Assembly: GCA_027576995.1 (NCBI GenBank)
Contig: JANBQC010000220.1
Location: 1-41,464, forward strand
Direction of reading: 5' to 3'
DNA: 41,464 nucleotides
Origin: Dimargaris cristalligena
Taxonomy: Eukaryota > Kickxellomycota > Dimargaritomycetes > Dimargaritales > Dimargaritaceae
Shown here: one piece after another, positions 32,102 through 41,162 of the stretch
Position numbering within the stretch: the stretch's first letter is position 1
Layout of the letters: each line of letters begins with the position of its first letter
Translations under genes and position numbers: made by a program
The notes under the pieces: generated by a model
Seen by the model: the letters and a program-made list of their open reading frames with translations, nothing else
What the model was told of the DNA's origin: nothing
Databases searched by the model: none

Positions 32102-34255
32102 GATGATGCTGATGATAATGGTGGTGGTGCTAAGGTTCAGGATTACTGGTGGAGAGCAGCTGAGGGGACATAAAATAGACGGAGAAGGGGTATGTTGGTG
32201 GTATTAGACTAGAGGTCAACGGGGTTGCGGTGAATGATATAGGGGTGGGGAGGAAAGCGTTGGCCAGATCTGAATACTGAACCCTATTGAACTGGCAATG
32301 CTCCCTTATATATATATATATCTAGGGACCAGCCCTATCGGTTGTTTTCGTGGGATGCTTTCGACACCTTTTTTGCTTCTACTCCACCACCCTCCCCTGG
32401 CCCAAAACTAATGTTGTAGCTCTACAGTCACTAGCAGGTAAGGTGTAACTGTAAGAAGGTAGACCTGTGGAGTTTGACAGCCCTTTTCGGCTATTAGAAC
32501 CTCCCGACCATGAATAGCTCGCTCTCCAAATTAAATAAAGCTTAATGGATATACGTGTGTGTGTGCCGAAACATGGCAATGGTGACTAGTTGAAAAACTG
32601 ACTTACCATGGACGTATTCCCTTTGTGCAATTAGAGATGTCCTAATCTGATTGCCATATTCGGACGGTTGGGAAGTCTCCGTAGTTGAATATATTATTAC
32701 CGATAACCATGTCGTGTGCCCGAAACTGTTCACTCAGCTGACTTGGTCGGTTACTCGGCAGTTCCACCATGCTCTCACCCACCCACCCATACACACCATT
32801 TTCCCCCCCTTCGCCGGCCATTACCACTGACATTTCATAAAGCTAGATGGCTATCCCCCATTTTTACATATTTCCAATCACTCCGTTAGCAGCGATAATT
32901 TTTTATTTTGAGATGGCGTAGTTTTTAGACCCGCGGGCTGGCTAGCACGCGGGATGGTCAGTAAAAAAGGGGAGGAGGATGGTGTAGGGTGAAAAAGAGC
33001 TGTAATATTATAGGGGGGGTTGGTCCTGTCAATATGTAATAATGTATCATGGGCCCACATTCAATCCCATAGGGTACCACAAACGCACGCCACCATTTCG
33101 GAAAAGTAGAATGGATTAGAGTTAAGAAAGAAGCACATCCGGTCCTAACGGGGATTCAGTCCAACATTCCTTACTCGTATATATATATATATATACTCTA
33201 TAATACTACCAACACTTATAATTACTGACATCTTTTAGGTTTGGCCTTAGATCATATGTAACAGTGATTCATGGGAGTAGGTGTCCTTTCTTGTTTCCGT
33301 TGAGTTGGTTTAACCTAGGCCATAATGCCCCCACAAAGCATCCCCCCTGTTCTTATTATTATGTATGAAAACCCCCGTAATATTTCCGAACACCTACCGT
33401 AGTTGCGCCCCCTTGTTTCCCCTGGTAGGTGCAGCTCCTTAAGAAAGAACCCAAGTACTTTTATGGTAGTCTCTTTATAGCTGCAGTCGGTTCAGACTTC
33501 CTCCAACCGTATATATGGATATTATTACGGGGTTGCTTGGTTGGGAAGGCCTTTGCTCCAAACTAGACCAGGCCGCAGACTCTAGTGGCAATTATAATTA
33601 TGAAGACGGCATAGCCTTTAGTTTCCACGGGTTATATACTATTAGCCGAACCTTGGTCATTTCTCTCTCCCACTTCTTCTCTCCCAATAGTAAGAAATAT
33701 CCCCGAGAAGTTATGCACCAACAATGGCCAGGGTAAACGCACGAGGTTAGGTGATACGAGCGTGCTACATGAAAGTGTGAAATTTTAGTCCTTTAGCATA
33801 TGGTGTGAGGCTAGGTTTGGCAATATTAATATCCCTTCTACAATACACCCAACCGACCCCCAAAGCACATGCTGGTGTGTGTCATTGTCGATCCGGCAAT
33901 GGTCGATAGGGAGGGGAACGGGGAGTACAGACCACATTGTGTCGATGAGTGTTTCATATAATCTTCTTAGGTCCACCTTGGAATTGGATGCATTATACCC
34001 GAGCAAAGGCGCTGGGGTGGGGGGGGGGGTTTGTAATAGGTAATATTCAAATTTATGTGGAGATAAACTTCATTTAAGTATTGCCAGCCCTCTCTAAAAT
34101 AAAAATAAGTGTATTCGAACTTATTGGGACTGCTTAATTGACAAGGTATCATTTGAGTCAAACCCCACCTGTCATGTCCCACAACTTTTCACCTAAACTC
34201 TGCAGCAGTGTCTTATGGCGGAGCCGAGCATATTCCTTGAGCCAGGCACGTGCAC
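32102..34255. other. Intergenic region with scattered weak frames
   Basis: Nothing here is firmly a gene. Two overlapping frames near 33429-33736 read like protein (one starts at ATG 33515) and could be exons or remnants of a decayed gene, but no domain is visible. AT dinucleotide tracts occur at 32311-32322 and 33178-33195, and a run of 13 Gs near 34017-34029. Confidence 0.3.
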
Positions 34256-34816
34256 ATGTATCTATCGGTATTGCTGCATAGTACAGGATTGGAGGAATAT
34301 AAGTTTGAACTTGAATTTATCAGCCACAATCATTATTTCCAAAATAATCCAGCCTATCTCAAAACAAGTGCTGCCACCGGCCTCTATTAAGGAATCCTTC
34401 ATCGCCTCTAAACGTTATAAGTGGAAGGCCATCCATAAAAATGAGATCCAATTCAAAAGTAGAGGCCGTCGATAACGAAGGTCCCTTCGCTGATGACCGC
34501 GTAGACCCTTATAAGATTGATTTCACTTAGTTTTACAGTCCGTTTCATTTAAATCTGTTAATTTATATATATATATATATATATATTTGCCAAAGATGGG
34601 GAAAATACACCTGAGCATTATCCAAAACGTGATCCCGAGCCAAAACCAAAGTCTGAGTCTGACACCTAGTTTCGCAAATGGTCATTGCAACCATCAGAGG
34701 GAACCAGTCCCCCCGAACTAGAGTGGTCACCTGACTCCCTCAGTGAGAGTGCACCACCAAGTGGGGAGCGAACAGTTACAAGACTTACCATCAATACTAA
34801 TGTGCCCAGAGTATAA
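34256..34816 (+). pseudogene. Broken NAP-like (nucleosome assembly protein) gene
   Basis: Pieces in three frames read in order as one protein. 34256-34390 gives GLEEYKFELEFISHNHYFQN and then YLKTS, which fits the NAP core pattern of a hydrophobic-x-L-E-F strand followed by N-x-Y-F-x-N and L-T-K-T. After a stop at 34388, a shifted frame gives KRYKWKAIHKNEIQ, similar to the family's I-x-W-K segment. A further shift near 34450 gives VEAVDNEGPFADDRVDPYKI up to a TAG at 34528. An acidic, Pro/Ser-rich tail with one TAG (34667) follows an AT tract to 34816. NAP/SET proteins are histone chaperones. At least two frameshifts and several stops make this a pseudogene. The N-terminal half was not found. 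The family assignment rests on my reading of a short core. Confidence 0.45.
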
Positions 34817-35448
34817 AATAAGGGTTAGCTCGCCATAACATGGGTTCTTTATGTTCTAATAAAATAACCATATATATCTTAAAGACCCCACACCCTACTC
34901 GGCTCCCTTAAACACTAGTCCTCCTCGACCAAATGTAACATTATCGCTCCCGAGTATTTTCGATGTTTTTATGCCTAGTACGTTTTCGAATAAATATATT
35001 TTAAGGTAATTATCCCTTTATATTTTCAGAGAAGGAACCTGCAAGATTAGAGGCTAAAGTAACTACAATTTTAAGTTAATCCACTCAATCGATTCAGCCT
35101 TATAAATAAATTATCACGCGTTGAATTACTATATATGGATCTTTCTATCACCGCTCTGTCTCTCTGTTAGCGACTACATAATTAGCATCGACTTCCGATC
35201 GGCCTTCTCCTCCGTCTCCCAGATACCAGCATTTTGGCCCTACGACCCCCTGTCGTGACCTGACTCTCCTACCTGGCGGGATACATTCATGGACCATATG
35301 TAATTAACTGTGACTATTCTGGACTATTAAACAAAGTGTAGAGCTAACCTAGCCATACCTGGAAATACCATACTGGCTAATTGATATAGGTGATACTAAA
35401 AATTCTAGATACTAGCTCACCAGTTTATGGTAGCGAATTCGATGATGC

Positions 35449-35768
35449 CCATTAAATCATAAGAAGAACTCCATCCATAGCTCCTACATTATCCATGTAG
35501 ACACTGTATCATTGTCCGAATTATAGAGGAAATTGCACTGGCTGATCCAACTTAGTAGGGCTGAGAGCTTTATGAGTGACTCGCCCACATTAGTCCTTAG
35601 TGACATGGCATTGTTTCAAAGGTACGCCAAGTACCACAATGATCCCCTAGTCAACTCCCCAGCTGCTACTGTTAGAGTCTACCTTTTTTAGCTAAGTATT
35701 TATCCGAAGACACTGCTGTTTCCAGCAAAGCCTTCCTGGTGCCAACAACCCCAGACCAAGCTCGTTAG
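35449..35768 (+). pseudogene. Decayed coding sequence, unidentified
   Basis: One frame reads as protein across a TAG at 35524: first HVDTVSLSEL, then LSRAESFMSDSPTLVLSDMA and YAKYHNDPLVNSPAATVRVY. It breaks at a run of six Ts (35684-35689). Changing frame there continues with LAKYLSEDTAVSSKAFLVP to a TAG at 35766. The pattern of one stop plus one homopolymer frameshift in an otherwise protein-like reading suggests a former gene. I do not recognise the family. A similar small remnant with a TTTTCAG acceptor lies at 35030-35079. Confidence 0.35.
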
Positions 35769-35833
35769 TATTCCTTTTCTACCAGCCCCTCAGTATCCTC
35801 CTGGCATATAATATAACCTATTAAATTAGTAGC

Positions 35834-36034
35834 TTATGATCCTCCTCTGTTTATGTCAATTCCCTGTATTGACCCGTCTCTATTTACTGGCATCTCTATA
35901 TGATAATCATCCGTACCAATTGAGTTAAAGGCACTTGCCAGGGGTATTCCCAAAGCTAAACCCAATAAAAGTGTACCCGTATGGATTTTTGGGTGTACGA
36001 GTATTGATTTTCCAGGCACTGCAAAAACGAGCAT
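35834..36034 (-). CDS. Possible small secreted protein, relative of the one-finger protein
   Basis: A 66-residue frame has a hydrophobic segment TLLLGLALGIPLASA at residues 20-34, preceded by an unusually long basic N terminus, and then DDYHIEMPV, resembling DHYSIDLPV of the protein at 31802-32101. The frame ends without a finger, and I found no finger in the DNA downstream to about 35700. It may be a truncated or decaying copy, or a chance frame. Confidence 0.3.
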   Translation of the reverse strand: MLVFAVPGKSILVHPKIHTGTLLLGLALGIPLASAFNSIGTDDYHIEMPVNRDGSIQGIDINRGGS

Positions 36035-36793
36035 GATTGCACAAAATCCATAATTTTGTCTTTAATCCCTACGGCATTCTTGTTCCTTTCACTGGATTCT
36101 TGCTCGCTTCACGAGAGACCGAGGAAATAAACCCCCCTGGGACCCCTCATTTCACCTTGCGGTACGGGTGTGCTCTCTCTGTGACGAATGCTGTGACATA
36201 AGAAAGGTATAAATAATAGCTAGATATATAGATAGTATATAGATAGTAACTAGGCCGCAGTTCTAATCGAGCACTGAGAGTTTGGAATCAGGTGACCGGA
36301 AATACCCAGTCTGGGTGAAAATATGTTAGCCCCATACATTTTTACGGAAAATAACTCCTTTGGTATATAGATTATGAGCGGCAAACCACTGTGGCGGCCA
36401 TCCAATTGAAATTTAAAAGAGTAATCAAAGAGAAAGTGTAAGAGCGAACTGCATTTGGCATGGGCAAATATCCGCGTTTTGTTCTATTAGGCCAGTTATG
36501 GAATAAAGGAGAAATTATAAATATAAAAAAATACGTCCCAAGTACAGGACAGCGCGTCTAGGATAATAAATTTGGTGGGATGGGAAAAATACATTGCTAG
36601 CAGAGTAACCCGGGGTTGAATTTGTAGATAGAACTCAGCTCCGCCCACAATTTTTTAAAATGGGCCCGCCATGGACATGGTTTATTTCATGGTTAAGGTT
36701 TGGTATGGAAATTGAACAGGTTAACAGTCAGGCATCTTGGAATAGGAAACTAGCTATACTCAGTGAGTCGGCTCGGAAATAGTAGCTCATATA
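36035..36793. other. Intergenic region
   Basis: No gene seen. A TATAAATAA at 36210 and GATATATAGATAG repeats (36222-36247) are the only notable elements. Confidence 0.4.
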
Positions 36794-37528
36794 TTAACTA
36801 AATAAAGCCGCTGGTGGTTGGAACGATTCATTGGTGGATGAACCGTCGCTTCCCTGTCTACAGTTTTTTGATTTCCTCTGATGCCTACTCACACTATATT
36901 GGGCAGTATAGCGTTTGTGACAATAATTGCAGCTAAAAGGCCTGTTCCCTGCATGCAGTTTTATGTGACGAATGAGGTCAGCTTTTCGGTTATAGGATTT
37001 TTGGCATGTAAAACAATGCCAATTTCTCGTAATTGTATTGTGGTTTGCTTGGACGTCGGTGGCTTTGGGTGGTCCGTCATTCAGGCGCCAACGGGGGTTA
37101 TCCTTTAACTTAGGTAGAGAAGTCGTATCAGAGTGGCTTCTACTGCCTGAACCAGAACCCCTGACCTCGGCCTGAAGATCGGGGCAACTAGATTCAGGTT
37201 CTTCGGTGAACCGGCCAATGGTGGTTGGCTGTTCAAGGGGGTGCACTCGGCCAACGTCCTCTTCGGGCATGTTTTGTTCGGAAAAGTGAGCCGGGATTGC
37301 TAAACCATTCTCTGTTATTTTTTCGTAAGGCTCCTTAAGTTGCCCAATTGATGAAGGTCGGGGTAGATATTCTTGTACTCGATATTGAGTTGCGTCCCGG
37401 TTGCTGTTTTCGGAGGTATAGTCATTGAGTAGGTTCCTAAGGCCCATGGCTAGTTTCACCTGTTCATAGGCACGGCTAAGGGCAATTAAGCCCAGGAGAT
37501 ACAGGCATGCTGTTCCAAAACTACGCAT
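36794..37528 (-). CDS. Secreted two-zinc-finger protein, paralog 2
   Basis: Predicted 244 residues with the architecture of the protein at 17681-18403. The signal peptide MRSFGTACLYLLGLIALSRA has a good cleavage site (Ser at -3, Ala at -1). The middle holds EQPTTIGR and RGSGSGSRS. Finger 1 is Cys172, Cys175, His188, His192; the linker is HAGNRPF; finger 2 is Cys200, Cys203, His216 and Cys223, again with a terminal Cys instead of His. The tail RQGSDGSSTNES carries the family ending plus ten extra residues. Identity to paralog 1 is concentrated in the signal, the QPxTI motif, the linker and the fingers, and the rest has diverged strongly, as expected of fast-evolving secreted proteins. The gene is divergent to the broken copy at 39540, 2 kb away. 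It shares upstream elements with both paralogs. Confidence 0.8.
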   Translation of the reverse strand: MRSFGTACLYLLGLIALSRAYEQVKLAMGLRNLLNDYTSENSNRDATQYRVQEYLPRPSSIGQLKEPYEKITENGLAIPAHFSEQNMPEEDVGRVHPLEQPTTIGRFTEEPESSCPDLQAEVRGSGSGSRSHSDTTSLPKLKDNPRWRLNDGPPKATDVQANHNTITRNWHCFTCQKSYNRKADLIRHIKLHAGNRPFSCNYCHKRYTAQYSVSRHQRKSKNCRQGSDGSSTNESFQPPAALFS

Positions 37529-37684
37529 TTTGGCGACGGACAGTGAATACTGTATAATCTATTAAAGCACAGTTAGTCAGATATAGATTCTTGTGATGAG
37601 CAGTGTACAAAAAAGCGGATAAAATAGTCGGAAGCGAAGAAATAATATGTAATGAAAAGTATACCCGTAAAATAATCAAATTAG

Positions 37685-37782
37685 AGTGTATCCCAAATGT
37701 AAGGGGGGTGAAGGGTGAGGTGAAAAACAGGGGTGGGGGTATCTAGATTATTATAGCCTAAAAACTGTTACCTGTTCGACTG
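37685..37782 (-). promoter_or_regulatory. Conserved promoter block of secreted finger paralog 2
   Basis: On the minus strand: CAGTCGAACAGGTA (37782-37769), a TATA-like GGCTATAATAATC (about 37758-37746) and TTTGGGATACAC (about 37696-37685). Order and approximate spacing agree with the block upstream of paralog 1. The TTTGGGAT element lies about 160 bases before the ATG. Confidence 0.6.
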
Positions 37783-38061
37783 ATGACAACAGTTGGGGTG
37801 GGAAATCCCAAAGACGCCCTGGTTGCAGTTTTCATGTCTTGTTAGTAAAAACGTACGACCAAGTCGCTCTTAAGTGTAACCTAACTCTCGCAAGAACCAT
37901 ACTGGGGGTACATGGTATATACAACCCCATCCTAGGGTTAAAGGACAGCAACACTCCGCTGTGATACCATATCCAAAGGCCATCGTACCCAAAAGTATTG
38001 CTATCATTATCCAAATGGTTGTTTCTCTGACTACAACCAAAGTTTTGTAGCAAGTTAGTCT

Positions 38062-38530
38062 ATGCCCCCCTTTCCCCTTTCCTTTTTACCCAATGGGAAC
38101 TGGATTATGGTATCACTTAACCTCATTCACAAGAGACTGGCCTGCCAGTCAATCCATCGGAACACACTCGTAGCAGTCATATTTATCCGCCTATTATATA
38201 TGCCTACGTCACTGAAATGCCCCCTCCCTCAACTTGCACTGATCTTCAAACCAAATGAGAGGCACTCTGCCCTTCCAAGCCGTTTTTCAGGAAGTCGGCC
38301 AACGTGGTCTCTCGTAAGTATTAAATTGGTCGACTATTTTGACACTAAAAATACAAAATCAATTAAATTGACAGCTTGTCTCTCACGGATATTTCAGGAT
38401 ATATATTTACATTTATACTTGCCCCAAGCAAGTCCTTCTTGGATGCCCATTACCGACCTATGCATTAGCACTTACCCGTAAATATGTAATTTACAAAGAT
38501 ACCTCAATTTCCCCACTTCATATGGTATAG
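38062..38530 (+). CDS. Very uncertain two-exon gene or remnant
   Basis: An ATG frame from 38062 reaches a perfect donor GTAAGT at 38314. A TTGACAG acceptor at 38374 gives a 61-base intron in phase 0 and keeps the frame open to a TAG at 38528-38530, for 135 residues. The product has no recognised domain or signal peptide, and the unspliced frame is also open, so the model could be chance. The rest of 37783-39354 holds only similarly weak frames (for example 38581-38898). Confidence 0.15.
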
Positions 38531-39354
38531 TTTCGGAAATTACACTCCCAACTGATAATACTTGGCCCAAAAGGCCATTAGTGAAGTATATTTCGGCCGC
38601 AATAATGAATACCTCCTCCTACCCGTGTTTATCTATTTTAAGTAGGTTATATTGGGGTTCGGTCTATAAGCCATTGGACCACATTAAATTACACCCCCAC
38701 AATATTGCCATTAAGATGGGATGTTCTCTCTACAGCAATTCAAGTGATATTGTACAACTAATTGGGCAGTCACCTCGGTCAAGACAAGACCGAAGTGCTG
38801 GACTCCGGAATTCCCAGAGTTACCTGTACTACTATAGAATGTCCATTCGGAAGGGTGGGGCGATGTCCAGGTGGCTTGAAGCCCAACGCTCATTGTAGGG
38901 CGGGTCCTTTTTATTAATAAGAAGCTGGCTAATACATGCCTAAATATGGCTACCGCAAGGGTGTATTAATAGTTCGACCTGCATCCCTGCGTCCTGCGAC
39001 TGTGGCCTGGCGGTGCACTGATTCAGTTTCCATTGATGAAACAGGAAAGGGGAGGAGAGACATAGGTCAATCTGCAACGATATTTTGGCTGTAACCCGTT
39101 TGATGACCCCCGTTCAGACAATTTCTAATATAATTGGGAACGACCGTCTTCTGACACGGTATTACAACGAAGTATTGCTGTCCTCTGCCTCGGGTATATT
39201 ATAGAGCATTTCATTTATGTCCAGTGAAATACTTGAACATGTAGGATATTACTTTCATATGTCCAAATGTATGAACTAGTTACTCCAGGAGGCGCATGGT
39301 AGCACTTCAACAGACCTGGGTAATTTCGCTGGCCGACTGGGCATCCATTTTTAA

Positions 39355-39423
39355 ATTATATAAACAGGGGTGCTCCTGCTCTTTTTTTTTTTCGCCACTT
39401 CACCCCATTCAATTTGGGATGTA
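39355..39423 (+). promoter_or_regulatory. Conserved promoter block of the broken finger paralog
   Basis: A TATA box in ATTATATAAACAGG (from 39355) is followed about 47 bases later by TTTGGGATGTAC (39413-39424), which differs from the element of the other two paralogs only in the last bases. The ATG lies about 115 bases further on. The far upstream element is only partly kept (CTTCAACAGACC near 39306). Confidence 0.55.
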
Positions 39424-39539
39424 CATTAATGAGTTCTGTTACGGATACACTTATCCTATAATTTTTCTTGACAAAGGTCCTTACCTAACTGACCAGGCAT
39501 TATTTGATTCTACTTCCTCCACCGTCCGTCACCAACATA

Positions 39540-40247
39540 ATGTATATTTTCAGAACAACCTTTCTGTGTCTTCTGGGCTCTGTCGCCCTCAGTCGTGCCT
39601 CCACCCCAGATGAAAATCCCATGAGCATCACCAACCTGCTCAACAAGGCCGACGACCTCGACATCAGCCAACAGGAAGTACTTCAGGATCTAACCCAAGT
39701 GCTTCCACCCCAACCTTGGTCCATTTAGCAACTTTTGGAGTCCCGCGACCAACACAGTGGCTATGGTTTAGCAGACCAGGCGAGCTTTCCCGAACATCAT
39801 ATGGCCGATAGGGGTGTTGGCCAGGATTATGGCACTGGCCAGCCAATTACCATTGGCCAATGCCTCAAAGAGATTGAATTATGGTGCGCAAACCTTCGCA
39901 CTCGGGCAAGTGGTTCTGATCTAAGTTGTGGAAAATGGCCTAATCTGACTTCTCAGCATAAGTTTAGGCAGACATTGAAATGGTGTATTAATAACAAACA
40001 ACCCCAAACCACCAACCTTCAAAAAGTGGAATACAATCCAATTGATGGAAGTCATACTTGTAAAGAATATGATTCTACCACTGCTTATTTTTATAACTTC
40101 AAACAGGACATGCAGGTCCATGCAGGGAAGGCAAAATCCAACTGTGATTCTTGTGTTAAATCATATACCTCTCAATATAACCTAAATAGGCATAAGATGA
40201 TTAAAAACTGTGGCCAGGGCAGCAACTGCCCAGCCAGCAATGAATGA
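39540..40247 (+). pseudogene. Secreted two-zinc-finger protein, paralog 3, broken by a stop
   Basis: The frame opens with a signal peptide ending ALSRA, as in paralog 2, and continues to a TAG at 39726-39728. Reading on in the same frame gives the rest of the family pattern without any frameshift: QPITIGQ, a shortened ASGSD linker, and fingers ending at a TGA at 40245-40247. The stop would be CAG to TAG. Finger 1 is damaged: its second Cys position is Tyr and its first His is replaced. Finger 2 keeps C-x2-C-x12-H-x5-C. The tail GQGSNCPASNE matches the family. From about 39910 the sequence lacks CpG, so the decay fits C-to-T loss. Readthrough of the single TAG cannot be excluded. Confidence 0.75.
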
Positions 40248-40963
40248 TTCCAACCCTGGGTGACTTAATCTGGTTAATCAATTACGGGCCTTTGCCAGAC
40301 TGTCTTACTGACCATACTTAATTCCCTATTGTTGGACGAGATGGTATTAATCAGCACATTTTCCCTCTCAGACCTTTATGTAATGAACCCTATCTATGTT
40401 TCTATTTAAATATAGTGAATAAGGGATTTGTCATGCTTAATAATCAATATGAGTAAAATCAACTGATCTTTAGGGACTAGGTGCCATCATCACCTAGTTC
40501 CATCAACAAGTCACAGGAATTTGGCCTTAGCAAAGGCTACCCATACTTCAGCCATTCCCACTGCTCAGTTCATTCATTTCACATCCTATTCTTTATACCA
40601 ACCTATTATTAGCTATTATTCACATTGCTATCTTGTATTATCTTCCAGTATGTTCTGTACTGGCTCATTATCTCTATCACTAGTCTGCTCAGCTATATAA
40701 TACCAAGTCAATCTCTATAATTATTCTTAGTAAATTAATATTCATTATATATTTCCTTTATTTATAATCTTGACCTATTGATATTTCCCATATTATTTTC
40801 TAAAAAGTGCCTTCCACATCAACTTCTTGTGTGTGTATTTCTGTTACTTATTCTAGGTATAGGCCTTTGGTTATTACTTGGATTATGGCCAACAGCCAAT
40901 AGAATAAGGCATTAAGTACAAATTATTAGGACCTGGTAGCATATGTTGGACCATCTAATCTAC
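40248..40963. other. CpG-free AT-rich region without a gene
   Basis: No open frame of note. After 40337 I find no CpG up to the window end. Composition matches the repeat islands at 1-1926 and 8756-11195. Confidence 0.5.
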
Positions 40964-41160
40964 CTTAATCTAGCTGGTGAAAATGCCTAACTATATTAGG
41001 CCTTATAGTACCATATTGACCTTCCCATGGTCACTCCCAGTACCAAGGGGTAATACTAAATAATATAACCCCTCCCCTTCCAGACTCCTCATTTTGCACT
41101 AATCACTCAAGTACTAATCCAAAGACTCTTCCAGTTACCATCAGAGTCTTCTAGATACCT
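40964..41160 (+). repeat. Dispersed repeat A, copy 2, interrupted
   Basis: It matches 8961-9167 (shared GGCCTTATAG, CCCATGGTCAC, CCAAAGACTCTTCCAG). The match stops where the LTR-like element begins at 41163, while copy 1 continues for another 190 bases. Confidence 0.6.
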
Positions 41161-41162
41161 AC

